Source: an uncultured Phycisphaerales bacterium
Lineage (GTDB): Bacteria > Planctomycetota > Phycisphaerae > WQYP01
DNA: 64,000 bases
Reading direction: 5' to 3'
NCBI GenBank assembly: GCA_903845195.1
Contig: CAIMWO010000040.1
Coordinates: forward strand, 1-64,000
Shown: piece by piece, positions 19,251-30,030 of the stretch
How positions within the stretch are numbered: the first letter of the stretch is position 1
Layout: each line of letters opens with the position of its first letter
Position numbers and translations under genes: made by a program
Notes under the pieces: generated by a model
What the model saw: only the letters and a program-made list of their open reading frames with translations
Database searches by the model: none
Told to the model about the DNA's origin: nothing

Positions 19251-20483
19251 ATGCACAGGCGACGCAGGGAACGCGTTGCGGATTGCGTACGGTCCGGCCG
19301 GGAAGAATTGCCGGAGCGCACGCCACGGAGTCACCTGCTGGTGAGTGAAGTAGAAAAAGCTGTGGGAGCGGTAAAACCTTCGTTACCGTTGGTGCGCCTT
19401 CCCATCGAGAAACCGCAATTGGCAGTGGACTTTCTCCATGCCCGTTCCCATGGCGTGATGGATCTCATCGCCCATTTCTGGGAACGCCTTCCGCAGACCC
19501 CCCCCCTGCAGCGCGGCGACCTGCATCTCGTGGCCGCGCTGGACCGGGTTGATGAATCGACTATTAAAGATATAACGCTACAAACATTAGATATCGACCG
19601 GTTGTCCGGAGTGATGCTCTACGTGCCGAAGGCCTACCGGGCTGACGTGCTGGCGCTGAACCAGGAAACCGCCGAGGCATTCGTCGGTTATATCCGCCAA
19701 CTCGGCGCCGGTAATGGGGGGGCCACGGGCAGCAATGGTTCACCTTCCACCAATGACGGCAAACCAGACCCAGAGAGCCCACCCGCAACAGAGTCCGGAG
19801 CCGCCACGGGTGATCGATCTGCAGACAATGGGCGAGAGAAGAATTATAATATATTGTCAATAATAGACTTATGTGGATCTCGCCCCACTGTTGATCTCGA
19901 TGCGGCGAGAATGTCTCCGGACGCCCCGGCAACGGCGGCAATCGATTTTCTCAGCGGCACCGCCGAGGGCCTCGGCTGGATGGTGCCGGCGCTCTTGCCG
20001 CTGGTGCGTAAACGTGCGCCGGTTCGTCAGTTGATCAACGTCGTCATGCAACTTCCCGCCCAGGTATCCGCGGCGACGGATCCTCAGGTGCGTATCGCGC
20101 GGACCGAAGACTTACCGGCACTCAACCGCTGGCGGCGTCAATACAACGATGAGCGCGGGATTCTCTTCGATGCAGATCTGGATGCCGCAGTTGAGACCCA
20201 ACGGGTGTTCGTCTACGAGTACGACAAGCAGGTCGTGGCGCTGGCGAAGTTCGATCTGGAATTGCAAAATCTCATTGAAATTGGGGGGGTATACACGTTC
20301 CCGGAGTTCCGCAAGAAGGGCTTTGGTGTCAGGATCGTTGGGGATTTGGCGTGTCGAATTCGGGCCAAGGGGAAGATTCCGACGCTCCAGGTGGATCAGG
20401 AAAACGCTCCGGCCCTCAAGCTCTATGGCGGTGCGGGTTGGAAGACAAAGGGTAAACTCGCCCGCGTCTGGTTGACCGGCTAA
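19251..20483 (+). CDS. GNAT family N-acetyltransferase (start uncertain)
   Basis: C-terminal GNAT core VRIARTEDLPALNRW..GGVYTFPEFRKKGFGVRIVGDLA..ALKLYGGAGW. Confidence 0.75.
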   Translation: MHRRRRERVADCVRSGREELPERTPRSHLLVSEVEKAVGAVKPSLPLVRLPIEKPQLAVDFLHARSHGVMDLIAHFWERLPQTPPLQRGDLHLVAALDRVDESTIKDITLQTLDIDRLSGVMLYVPKAYRADVLALNQETAEAFVGYIRQLGAGNGGATGSNGSPSTNDGKPDPESPPATESGAATGDRSADNGREKNYNILSIIDLCGSRPTVDLDAARMSPDAPATAAIDFLSGTAEGLGWMVPALLPLVRKRAPVRQLINVVMQLPAQVSAATDPQVRIARTEDLPALNRWRRQYNDERGILFDADLDAAVETQRVFVYEYDKQVVALAKFDLELQNLIEIGGVYTFPEFRKKGFGVRIVGDLACRIRAKGKIPTLQVDQENAPALKLYGGAGWKTKGKLARVWLTG

Positions 20484-20562
20484 CTCCGCCGCGTTCCCTT
20501 CAGGCCCGCTCCTGTTCACCCCACGTTCAATGAATCGCCGCCCCCGAAAGCGATCCCCATCA

Positions 20563-20578
20563 TGTTCCACGTGGAACA
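20563..20578. promoter_or_regulatory. parS-like centromere site
   Basis: Perfect 16-bp palindrome TGTTCCACGTGGAACA, two substitutions from TGTTTCACGTGAAACA, directly upstream of parB. Confidence 0.85.
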
Positions 20579-20633
20579 ATTCTCGAAATGAATTGAATAC
20601 ACTATTGACGCCGGCGCGAGCGAAGCGTAAAAG

Positions 20634-20649
20634 GGTTCCACGTAGAACA
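20634..20649. promoter_or_regulatory. second, degenerate parS-like site
   Basis: GGTTCCACGTAGAACA, two mismatches to the site at 20563. Confidence 0.65.
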
Positions 20650-20671
20650 TGTTCGAGAAAGGAGTCTCACG

Positions 20672-21673
20672 ATGGCTGTCAAAGATCGTCCGCGTCTGGG
20701 CCGGGGTCTCAAGAGTCTGATTTCCTCGCCCGTGGTGATCGATGCCTCTTCCTCCCCTGCCGGGCATAACGGTGATGGACGGGCGGTCATCGGAAGCATC
20801 TCCGAGGGTGGGGTCGCCATTGTCGACGAAGGGGCGGCGAATGAACGTCTGATTCAACTCTCCTTAGACCTGATCGACGCCAACCCGCACCAGCCGCGGG
20901 AAAAGATGGACCCGCTCCAGCTTCAGGAACTCGCCGCCTCGATCAAAGCCTCTGGCATTCTTCAACCTATTATTGTCCGCCCGGAAGCCGGCGGAAGATT
21001 CCAACTGGTCGCCGGGCATCGGCGAACCGAGGCCGCCCGACAAGCCGGCCTCACGACAATTCCCGCGATTGTGCGGGTCGATTCCACCGATGAACTCCAA
21101 GCCGAGTGGGCGCTGATCGAGAACATTCACCGCGAGGATCTCAACGCCATCGAGCGTGCCCGGGCCTTTCGCAGCTTCATCGACACCTTTAACCTCACCC
21201 ACGCCAAGGCTGCCGAACGCCTGGGACTCGACCGCGCCACAGTCTCCAATTTCCTCCGCCTGCTGGAACTGAACCCCGGCGTCCAAGACCTCGTCTCCCG
21301 CGGCATTCTTTCTGCAGGTCATGCCAAGGTGCTGGCCGGCGTGACGGACTCCTCACTCCAGGACCGTCTCGCCAATCAGGTTGTTACCGAGAGCCTAAGC
21401 GTGCGGAAACTAGAAGAGCTTATCGCAACCCCCGATCAAATGGGTGGAACCAAAGGATCGTTGGATGGACAACAAACAACCACGGACGTGGCTGGCCACA
21501 AACGCACCCTCGTCGCCAAATCTCCGCATATCCTCGACCTGGAACAGGAGCTCTCACGAAAGCTGGGCACCAAGCTCAGGATCTTCCCCAGCAAAAAGAA
21601 AAATACCGGCAAGATCGTCATCCAATACTTCAGCCTCGATGAGTTCGATCGCATCGTGGAAAAATTTAACTGA
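20672..21673 (+). CDS. parB: ParB/Spo0J family chromosome partitioning protein
   Basis: RPRLGRGLKSLI, NPHQPRE, GILQPIIVRP, LVAGHRRTEAARQAGLTTIPAIV, ENIHREDLNAIERA; RBS aggag. Confidence 0.93.
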   Translation: MAVKDRPRLGRGLKSLISSPVVIDASSSPAGHNGDGRAVIGSISEGGVAIVDEGAANERLIQLSLDLIDANPHQPREKMDPLQLQELAASIKASGILQPIIVRPEAGGRFQLVAGHRRTEAARQAGLTTIPAIVRVDSTDELQAEWALIENIHREDLNAIERARAFRSFIDTFNLTHAKAAERLGLDRATVSNFLRLLELNPGVQDLVSRGILSAGHAKVLAGVTDSSLQDRLANQVVTESLSVRKLEELIATPDQMGGTKGSLDGQQTTTDVAGHKRTLVAKSPHILDLEQELSRKLGTKLRIFPSKKKNTGKIVIQYFSLDEFDRIVEKFN

Positions 21674-22120
21674 GAGCGGCTTCATTCCCCCAAGCAGCTG
21701 GACTCAACCCGCTTTCGATGCGCAATCGGCGGCTTGAAAACCGCTTGGTCACGTTTGTCGGCCGCAATACCCACACAAGTCGAAATTCCTGCATGAAATA
21801 CTGAATGATGAACGGAATAGGGGGGCACTATGCACTTGGACCCAGCAACATGGCTTTGCAATCCCGATTCTATATTAGTATAATAGTTGGTTCATCCGCT
21901 GTTTGTCGCCATCGCGTCGTATTCTCCCACCCTTTATCAGGCGTGAGGGAATTATGGATCTTAAGGTCAGGAAAGAATCAGACGACTTGTATAACACGCT
22001 GGTCGTACTAAAGCAGCAGTAAGCGGCTGACTTAGACGCTTCGTTCCAAGGACCGATCAAGCGCCGCGCTAGAAGTCCGCGGCTACGTCTTTGCGGGTGG
22101 TGCGGATTTGCCACCAAGAC

Positions 22121-25100
22121 ATAATGGAGAGCAACAAAGTGGTCAAACAGATACGACATTGGATTACCAAACCTACTGCGTCGTCGAGACGCACCGCTAC
22201 TCTGCCCCCAACCTACGAAAATTTGCAGACCATCGCAGGCATCGCCAGTTCGTGCCGTGATGTGAATGCTCACCCGCCGGTCTCCGCCGCTTCACCCCCG
22301 TCGCAGGCCTTACGAGATCATCCGAGGATGACTCTCCTGTTGCACTACGTCTTTGCCCTCCTGGTGGTAACGGCCACACTGGGACTTCGCTGGACCTTGA
22401 ATCCGCTGATCGGCGACAACACCCCTCTGATCGCGCTCTACCTGGCGCCAACCATCATCGCGGCATGGTACGCCGGACTCGGCCCCGCCATCCTGTGCAT
22501 CGGTCTCGGCCTGTTGCTGGGTGACAAAGTACTTGCCGATCCGAACGTCCCACTGCTCGGCAAGATCGTACGTGACTTCGTGTTTGTCATCGAGTCCCTG
22601 CTCATCGCCTGGTTCATCTGCAATCGCCGCAGCGCAGAAGAAACCGTGCGGCGACTTTTCGAAACACCTGAACTCCACTCCGACGATCTGGCCAAGTGGG
22701 TCAGGAAGAACGGCCTTCTGGGACGCTGGGGTCTGCTGATAGGAGTCGTATTTATCACCGCGATATTTACGGCCTACGAAATCATCCAGGAATTCTCTCG
22801 CCCGGGTTTGTCCAAATGGCAATCGCACTGCCTCAGTATCGTGATGGTTTCTCTTATCAGCGGCATCATACTGTTTCGACTGCGCAGCATGATTCAACAG
22901 CAGTTTTCGGTCATCGTAAGAATGGTCCGCGAGCTGCAGCAGCGCAAAGCGGAAGCGGCCAAGCTGGCCCTCGTGGCCAGCTACACCGATCACGCCGTGA
23001 TGATCATCAACAACGCGGGAGCCATCGAATGGGTCAATACGGCATTTGAAGGCATAACGGGGATCCCCGCGGTCGACACGACGGGTCGCCGAGTCTTCGC
23101 CCTGCTGGAGAGTCTGCAGGTTGAGACGTCTGTTATACACGCCATTCGCGACTCTTTTGCCGGCGGCGAGCGGCTCAAAGTGGAAGCCATCACCCTGACA
23201 CCCTCCCAACGCCAGGTCTGGCTTTCCTTTGAAGTTCTGCCGATTCCCGCCGCCGCCGGCGATGCGCCGACGCTCGCCGTGATCGCCGAGGACATCACGG
23301 AACTCAAGCGTTCCGAAGCAGCGCTGCGGGACAGTGAGCAGCGCTTTCGCCGGTTGATTGAGCAATCCGTCGATGCCGTGTTCGTACACGATTTCGACGG
23401 ACGTTTCGTGGAGGCCAACCCGCGCGCCTGCGAATGGCTTGGGTATTCGCGCGCCGAATTACTGACGATGCAGGTCAGCGACATCGAAGTCTGCAACACC
23501 GCCGAGCAGGTCCGAACCCAGCTCGCGGAACTGCAGAACTCGCCCCTCGATACACCGCCCATAAACCTCGACTGCATCAGCCGGCGGAAGGATGGTTCCA
23601 CGTTCCCCTCCGAAGTCCGGATCGGCATAATCGAAACCGGCGGTCAGCGGCTGGTGCTCGCCACCGTTCGCGACGTCACTGCGCGCCGCCAGGTCGAAGC
23701 CCAATTGCGCTTGGCCCACGATGAACTCGAGCGACGCGTCACCGAGCGCACCTCCCAGCTGGCCCTGTCCAATATCCATCTCCAGGGAGAAATCGACGAA
23801 CGCTCGCGCGTCGAGGAAGACCTGCATCATTCGCGGCAGATGCTGCAGATCGTGCTCGATCATATCCCGCAGCGCGTCTTCTGGAAGGACCGTGACTTAC
23901 GCTACCTTGGTTGCAACCGGCGGTTCGCACAGGATGCCGGCGTGGAGGATCCCCAGGCCATCGTGGGCAAGACCGATTACGACCTCGCCTGGAAGATCTC
24001 CGCCGACCAGTATCGCGCGGATGATCGATCGGTGATTCAAACCGGCGTGTCCAAACTCCATTTCGAGGAGCCCCTGGTCAACCGGCAGGGGGCGCATCGC
24101 TGGCTGCAGACCTGCAAAGTCCCGCTGCGCGGCAGCGCCGGAAATATCATCGGCATGATCGGCACCTTCGAGGACATCACCGATCGTAAGAGCGCCGAAG
24201 AGTCGCTGCGCCAGGCACGCCGGGATGCAGAGCAGGCCAACCGCGCCAAGAGCGAATTCCTCGCCCGGATGAGCCATGAGATTCGCACGCCGCTCAACGG
24301 CGTGATCGGCATGACCGGCCTCCTGCAGGATACGACGCTGAATCGAGAGCAAACCGAATACGCACGCCTCGCCCAGTCCTCCGCCGAAGCGCTGCTGGAA
24401 CTGGTCAATGACATTCTAGATTTTTCCAAAATCGAGGCCGGAAAAATGGAACTGGATTACACCGATTTTGATTTGCATCTCGCGGTCGAACAACCGATCT
24501 CCCTGCTCATCTCCAAAGCCCGCGCCAAAGGTGTCGATCTGAAATGCTTCGTGGAGGCCCCCGTGCCCACTCTTCTCCGCGGCGATGTCCACCGCCTCCA
24601 ACAGATTCTCCTCAACCTGATCAGCAATGCGGTCAAGTTCACCAGGCAAGGCGAAATTGTCGTCCGCTGCGCCGTCGAAAAAGAAGATGCCGAGCGCACC
24701 ACGGTGAGATTCTCGGTCACCGATACCGGCATGGGCATCCCGGAAGATCGCGTCGAACGCCTCTTCAAGAGCTTCTCCCAGGTCGATTCCTCAACCACGC
24801 GACAGTACGGCGGGACCGGCCTTGGTCTGGTCATTTCCAAACAGTTGACCGAATTGATGGGCGGCCAGATCGGCGTCAACAGCCGCTTGAACCACGGCTC
24901 AACGTTCTGGTTCGTCGTCCCCTTCGAACGCACTCGTGCCCATGAGGAGGCCGCCATGACTCACCTTGATCCGACTGAATCCAGCGCACCGGCCGGGTAC
25001 AGCGGTAACGCCTGTGACGCTGCCGCTTCGCCGCAGAATCCGTCGCCGTCCGTCACCGGGGGCAAGCGAATTCTGCTGGTGGAGGACAATCTGGTGAATC

Positions 25101-25852
25101 AAAAGGTTGCCGCAAAATACTTGGAACGCGCCGGCTACATTTACACGATCGCCAGCAACGGGCAGGAAGCCCTCGATGTCCTGATCCGGGAATATTTCGA
25201 CCTGGTGTTGATGGACTGCCAGATGCCTGTGATGGATGGTTTCGAGGCCACGCGCTGCATTCGCGATTTGCAGGCTCATGGTCGCCTGGCCGGGCGTATG
25301 CCCGAACAGCACCTGCCGATCATCGCGCTGACCGCCAGCGCCGTATTTGGCGACCGCGAAGCCTGCCTCAACGCCGGCATGGATGATTACCTCACTAAAC
25401 CGCTCAGCCGGGAAGCCATGTTGCAGACGATGGACCCTCTCCTGGAGAAGTATTCTCCAGCCGTCATGGACCAATCCGCCAGGCCTGCACCCGTGGATTT
25501 CGCCACGATTCTTGGAAATTGCTCGGGGGATTTCTCCTTCATCACGGAGTTGCTCGACTCTTTCAAAGTTCAGGCGGATCGGGATCTGGACGCGATGCAA
25601 CAGGCTCTGGCCGCGCAGGACGCCGCCGCCCTGGGCAGCGCGGCACACAGCCTCAAAGGCGCGGCGGCCTATCTGGCTGCCGAACCGTTGCGCAAGATGG
25701 CGGAGAGTTTGGAAAGATCCGGGCGAAACGCCGCCCTCGCCGGAACAGAACAAGCGGTCGTCCAAATGCAGAATGAGATCGACCACTGTCTCGAATACAT
25801 CCGGAATTGTGTGAATCAGGCTACTGACGCCGATCGGTTGAGAAATGCATGA
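22121..25852 (+). CDS. hybrid sensor histidine kinase/response regulator with DUF4118-like TM region, PAS domains and Hpt (start may be 22328)
   Basis: [25 protein letters not shown] motifs, H-box [29 protein letters not shown], receiver [25 protein letters not shown]-terminal Hpt [10 protein letters not shown]. Confidence 0.9.
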   Translation: MMESNKVVKQIRHWITKPTASSRRTATLPPTYENLQTIAGIASSCRDVNAHPPVSAASPPSQALRDHPRMTLLLHYVFALLVVTATLGLRWTLNPLIGDNTPLIALYLAPTIIAAWYAGLGPAILCIGLGLLLGDKVLADPNVPLLGKIVRDFVFVIESLLIAWFICNRRSAEETVRRLFETPELHSDDLAKWVRKNGLLGRWGLLIGVVFITAIFTAYEIIQEFSRPGLSKWQSHCLSIVMVSLISGIILFRLRSMIQQQFSVIVRMVRELQQRKAEAAKLALVASYTDHAVMIINNAGAIEWVNTAFEGITGIPAVDTTGRRVFALLESLQVETSVIHAIRDSFAGGERLKVEAITLTPSQRQVWLSFEVLPIPAAAGDAPTLAVIAEDITELKRSEAALRDSEQRFRRLIEQSVDAVFVHDFDGRFVEANPRACEWLGYSRAELLTMQVSDIEVCNTAEQVRTQLAELQNSPLDTPPINLDCISRRKDGSTFPSEVRIGIIETGGQRLVLATVRDVTARRQVEAQLRLAHDELERRVTERTSQLALSNIHLQGEIDERSRVEEDLHHSRQMLQIVLDHIPQRVFWKDRDLRYLGCNRRFAQDAGVEDPQAIVGKTDYDLAWKISADQYRADDRSVIQTGVSKLHFEEPLVNRQGAHRWLQTCKVPLRGSAGNIIGMIGTFEDITDRKSAEESLRQARRDAEQANRAKSEFLARMSHEIRTPLNGVIGMTGLLQDTTLNREQTEYARLAQSSAEALLELVNDILDFSKIEAGKMELDYTDFDLHLAVEQPISLLISKARAKGVDLKCFVEAPVPTLLRGDVHRLQQILLNLISNAVKFTRQGEIVVRCAVEKEDAERTTVRFSVTDTGMGIPEDRVERLFKSFSQVDSSTTRQYGGTGLGLVISKQLTELMGGQIGVNSRLNHGSTFWFVVPFERTRAHEEAAMTHLDPTESSAPAGYSGNACDAAASPQNPSPSVTGGKRILLVEDNLVNQKVAAKYLERAGYIYTIASNGQEALDVLIREYFDLVLMDCQMPVMDGFEATRCIRDLQAHGRLAGRMPEQHLPIIALTASAVFGDREACLNAGMDDYLTKPLSREAMLQTMDPLLEKYSPAVMDQSARPAPVDFATILGNCSGDFSFITELLDSFKVQADRDLDAMQQALAAQDAAALGSAAHSLKGAAAYLAAEPLRKMAESLERSGRNAALAGTEQAVVQMQNEIDHCLEYIRNCVNQATDADRLRNA

Positions 25853-25910
25853 CGCCGTTGAACCCGGCGCGGAAATATAAAGTGAGGCATTGGAGTTTGA
25901 TGGGGACGCA

Positions 25911-27698
25911 ATGAGTACGATTTTGGTGGTCGATGATTCTGTATTTTGCCGGGAAGTGGTTTCGCACGCACTGCGCTACGAAGGATACGAAGTGTACGTC
26001 GCGGCCAACGGGCGCGAGGCCCTCGAATTGGTGCAACGTCAGGCCGTGGATTTTATGATCGTGGACAACGAAATGCCGGAGATGGACGGACTCACCTTTC
26101 TGCGATTTGCCAATAAGCTCCCGCAGTGGTGTCAGATTCCCGTCATCATGCTCACGGCCATCTCGGATGAACAAAAGGTGGTTACGGCGCTGCAGTTGGG
26201 CGCGGTCGACTATCTGCTCAAACCGGCGTTCTCGGTCCCGAAACTGCTGGAGCGGCTTCGCAAATGGCTGCCCCTCAAGGAACTCCGGGCATTGTCTCCG
26301 GCAGAGCGGGCTGCCGTCGAGGTATGCACGGCCGTCCATGCACCGCCTGCGGTGATGGCGCCGCCTACGGTCGTCTCCTCCCCAGTCCCTGCGCAAGCTG
26401 CCGGAACATCGGCCGGCGTTCCCGCCTGGCCAAAACTCCTGACCCGAAAAGAAACACTGGATCGGGCCGATCGCATCACCGCCGCCAAGACCATCGCCGG
26501 CGTCGTTTCGGAAATTATGGCCCTGGCCAACTCCCCGCGTGCCGCCCTGTCAGACATGGTCCGCATCATCGAGAGTGACCCCATCCTGGCGACACGCATA
26601 TTGCACCTGGCCAACTCCGCGGCTTACTCCGGCGCACGCACACGCATCACCTCGCTGGAAGATGCCGCGCGCAACATTGGCTCGCGCGGCATCCTGGACA
26701 TGGCCATGTCCGTCGGCATCTTCAATGAGTTTCCCCCCGACGAATCCGACGGCTTCAACAGCATACGCTGCTGGCAACATTCGTTTGCCGTCGCCGACCT
26801 GATGACCCTCCTGGCTCCCAAGCAGGAATCGCAGCACGGCGCCGCGCAACGCCTCACCGGCTTGTGCCACGACCTCGGAGAAATTCTCCTGCGCCAGCAT
26901 TTCACCCCGATGTACGACCAGATCCTCGAATTTTCGGCCATCCACCGCCTGCCGCTGCACGAGGTCGAAGCGACGGCGCTGGGCGTGCGCCATCCGGAAC
27001 TGCTGGGCCGTCTGCTGGCGCACATGGGTTTGCCGGCGACGGTGATGCAGTCCATCCGCGAGTTCCATGAAGCACAATTCTCCGGCCAATATGCCGACCT
27101 GCGCCCGCAGGCCATGGCGCTGCACGTCGCCAATCAGCTTGCCCACGGATTGCTTCTGGCCGCTTCCACGCACGAAACCGTTTCCCCGATCAGCCGCACC
27201 CAATGGCGCTCGCTCGCCGGCGATGGCCCGCCGCCGCTGCTCGATATCGTCAGCAAACGCTCTGAAATCATTGCCTCTACCAACGTCCTCACGCGTCTGC
27301 CCGCCATCGAGGAAAAACGTCTGCTGACACCGATCCTTCCCCGCGCCAGCATGCGCCTCTGGTATTACCGCCCGGAAAATTACGTGGAACTCGATCCTCT
27401 CGGATGTGCACTGTCGTTCCTAAGCGATGTCACGATCTCGCCGCGGCTTCCGCATGAGGGCGAATGGGCCGAACTGGATGGTCTGGTCGTCGTGGGCGTC
27501 CGCGCCGGCGTCGCACCGCTCATTCCCGCAGCGCTCGCACAGGCTTGTGCCGATGCCCAGCGCCCGGAGCTTCCAATTCTCGCACTCTCCGGCCAGGGCG
27601 ATCCCCCGGAATCAGACGGCCCCCTCACGTTCCGCAGCTACCCCATCAGCTTGCGCGATGTGTACGAGTGGATCAAAAACTCAATCGAAGAAATCTGA
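25911..27698 (+). CDS. response regulator with receiver and HDOD domains
   Basis: ILVVDDSVFCREVV..VDNEMPEMDG..LKPAF; HDOD IIESDPILATRILHLANSAAY..AARNIGSRGI. Confidence 0.88.
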   Translation: MSTILVVDDSVFCREVVSHALRYEGYEVYVAANGREALELVQRQAVDFMIVDNEMPEMDGLTFLRFANKLPQWCQIPVIMLTAISDEQKVVTALQLGAVDYLLKPAFSVPKLLERLRKWLPLKELRALSPAERAAVEVCTAVHAPPAVMAPPTVVSSPVPAQAAGTSAGVPAWPKLLTRKETLDRADRITAAKTIAGVVSEIMALANSPRAALSDMVRIIESDPILATRILHLANSAAYSGARTRITSLEDAARNIGSRGILDMAMSVGIFNEFPPDESDGFNSIRCWQHSFAVADLMTLLAPKQESQHGAAQRLTGLCHDLGEILLRQHFTPMYDQILEFSAIHRLPLHEVEATALGVRHPELLGRLLAHMGLPATVMQSIREFHEAQFSGQYADLRPQAMALHVANQLAHGLLLAASTHETVSPISRTQWRSLAGDGPPPLLDIVSKRSEIIASTNVLTRLPAIEEKRLLTPILPRASMRLWYYRPENYVELDPLGCALSFLSDVTISPRLPHEGEWAELDGLVVVGVRAGVAPLIPAALAQACADAQRPELPILALSGQGDPPESDGPLTFRSYPISLRDVYEWIKNSIEEI

Positions 27699-27745
27699 TC
27701 GCCCCGTCGCGCAGCGTGTTGGCGTCTGTCGAGGCGCGCGTTCAT

Positions 27746-29392
27746 TCAAGGCCCCTTGCCTGGCGCAGTAATGCCGCCGTCGCTCGGTGCGGGACCGGCT
27801 CCACCGCCCCGAGTTGCCGGCGGTGGCATCATCATGTTCATCATCGCCATTTGCCCAGCCTCTGTGAACAGCACAAACGGAGTGCCGACATCCACGTAAA
27901 GATACTTCGCCTCGGCATTAGCCTTGGCGCTCCACGTGATCGCCTGTCCCGCGAGGCTCGTGTGAAGCTGTTTCATTTTTTCCGGTGGCAGCGGCGGCAT
28001 CTGGCCCGAACTTTCCGCCGCGCTCAGGCATGCATCCAGATCAATCGACCCGGTGCACAATTTTGAAATTTCACCCTTGGCCGGAAGCGCCGCGACCGCA
28101 TCGACGTGCTGTCCGTCATCATCTGCAATGGAAAACGTCAGTATTCGTCCGTGCTGTACCACATCAATCGTCGTGAGCTGCTTTCCCTTTACGAGTTGGG
28201 TGAGCCGTGAAATTGCCTGGCCCGCGGCATTCTTATAGCTGGTGAACGCCATCACGTCGCCGTCGCCGCTGTCTTTATTGGCGGCATTGAGTTCGGTGGC
28301 GATTTCCTGCATTTCCTTTGCCGCGTCCACATCATGCCCATACTGATTGACCAGGTAGAGTACGGGTTTTCTGGCGGTGATTTGCACGGCCATCGACTGG
28401 GCATCCGCCCCAGTGAAAAGCTGGACGAATCGAGTCATCGCTGCTCGAATCTTCGGGTTCGCTGCCGCACCGGGCTTCTTGTCCGCAACTGCATCATCGG
28501 GAATCTTGGCCATGAGGGTACTGGCCCAGTTGGCCGCTTCGGCATTGGGATAGGCGATGTGCATCTGTGCCACCACATCAGCCGGAAACGTCGGACAGGG
28601 AAATCTGCGGGCTTCTGCCAGTTCCACCGGCATCAACCAGAGTTCCATGTGAACATTCTTCTCATCTCTGCCGATGGCCAGAGAAAAGCGATCAAATTTG
28701 TTCGCGCAAGATTCAAAAAATTCGATTCCCATCTTCTCGCCCGCGGCCTCGGCGGCGCTGGTCGGGGATTTCTTTGGTCTGGATTCTTCAAACATTGCCT
28801 TCAATTTCGTCGGCGCGACTTTCCGTGCCGCGGCCAAATCCAGCGAGAGCAGCGCCAACCGCCCCGGACGTGTATAGTCCTTCGCGAAAATGTCATCCTT
28901 GATCGCTGCCAGTAAATCCGTCGCGCCCTGGTACATCATCAGATAATTAGCTGTGCGGCGGAATTTGACATTTCCCAGCGAAACCATGTCCGCATGCCCA
29001 TCCGTCACTACGCCGCCCATCTTGGCAAAAGATTCCACCCCGGCCTTGCCCTCCGCCACCGGGAACATGAGCACCGCGCCGTCCTGCGTGGTGATCTTCT
29101 CGCCGCCAATGAAAACCAGGCCGATCGGCTTGTCGCCCTGCAATCCGCCGGGCCCGATGAACGGAAAATTTCCCTCGATCATCGCCCGCGGATCCAGCGG
29201 AATCGGTATGCCCAGATCTGCAATCAGTTTCTTGAGTTCATTGAAGGACGCCACTGAAACGCGTCCGATCGGCGCCGCGCTGGGCGCCGGCCCGGATGCG
29301 GAAGCCTTCGGCTCCTCGGCCCGAGCGGCCAGTGTCCCCGCACCCGCCAGACAGAGCATGATTGCCAGTGAAGTCTTGCGGAAGAGTTTCAT
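27746..29392 (-). CDS. exported hypothetical protein
   Basis: Signal peptide KLFRKTSLAIMLCLAGAGTLAARA; long single ORF without antisense competitor. Confidence 0.65.
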   Translation of the reverse strand: MKLFRKTSLAIMLCLAGAGTLAARAEEPKASASGPAPSAAPIGRVSVASFNELKKLIADLGIPIPLDPRAMIEGNFPFIGPGGLQGDKPIGLVFIGGEKITTQDGAVLMFPVAEGKAGVESFAKMGGVVTDGHADMVSLGNVKFRRTANYLMMYQGATDLLAAIKDDIFAKDYTRPGRLALLSLDLAAARKVAPTKLKAMFEESRPKKSPTSAAEAAGEKMGIEFFESCANKFDRFSLAIGRDEKNVHMELWLMPVELAEARRFPCPTFPADVVAQMHIAYPNAEAANWASTLMAKIPDDAVADKKPGAAANPKIRAAMTRFVQLFTGADAQSMAVQITARKPVLYLVNQYGHDVDAAKEMQEIATELNAANKDSGDGDVMAFTSYKNAAGQAISRLTQLVKGKQLTTIDVVQHGRILTFSIADDDGQHVDAVAALPAKGEISKLCTGSIDLDACLSAAESSGQMPPLPPEKMKQLHTSLAGQAITWSAKANAEAKYLYVDVGTPFVLFTEAGQMAMMNMMMPPPATRGGGAGPAPSDGGITAPGKGP

Positions 29393-29540
29393 GGTGGGCT
29401 CCTTTCGTGAAACCTGTTGTTGGAGAAATGTTTGTGGCCATGGTAATCCGCGCGCGAATAAATGACGAGAACTCTCTGCTGAATTCTGCCGACAGCCATG
29501 ACTGGAGATGAGTAGTTTGCCGTTCTACTTCCGGCTAAAG

Positions 29541-29611
29541 CTGGGGGACTAGGATTCGAACCTAGACAAACAGAACCAAAATCTGCTGTGCTACCATTAC
29601 ACCATCCCCCA
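29541..29611 (-). tRNA. tRNA-Gln (anticodon TTG)
   Basis: Reverse strand TGGGGGATGGTGTAATGGTAGCACAGCAGATTTTGGTTCTGTTTGTCTAGGTTCGAATCCTAGTCCCCCAG; 7-bp acceptor, D arm, anticodon TTG, TTCGAATC T loop. Confidence 0.95.
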
Positions 29612-30030
29612 GTGGATGGATGACCGGCGGAAAACGTCTGACACTTGCCGCCGGTCTGTATCGCCTGCATATCGGGGCTTTCCCGTTACTGCAGCCAAGA
29701 CTCCAGATCGTACCCGACACCGCACGCGAGGGTCAATCCGTCACAATCATCACTTTCAACGCCCCCATTCTTCGCCCTCGTGGGAATTACCGGACCTCCC
29801 AGCATAAACCACAAAGTTGAAGAATTTCATTACTCGCCTGCCGAGATCGGAGTATCCTAATAGTGTCGCTCGCATCTCTTCTCGACCAGCCTCGTAGGCT
29901 ATAGTGAGTGGTTTGCCGCATCCTCGCACTCTTGGGCTTCGGAGTCGGTTACCCCATGACCTTGCTTCCTTCCAGCCTCTCGTCCCATGTACCCCATGAT
30001 TCCTCCGGGTCAACCGCCGGCATGGCAGGC

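Noticed and set aside
20112-20579. 155-aa minus-strand ORF beginning MFHVEH
   Set aside because: MFHVEH is the translation of the parS palindrome; the remainder is antisense to the GNAT gene
29389-29670. 93-aa minus-strand ORF containing GWCNGSTADFGSVCLGSNPSPP
   Set aside because: Typical spurious translation of a tRNA gene (tRNA-Gln at 29541-29611)
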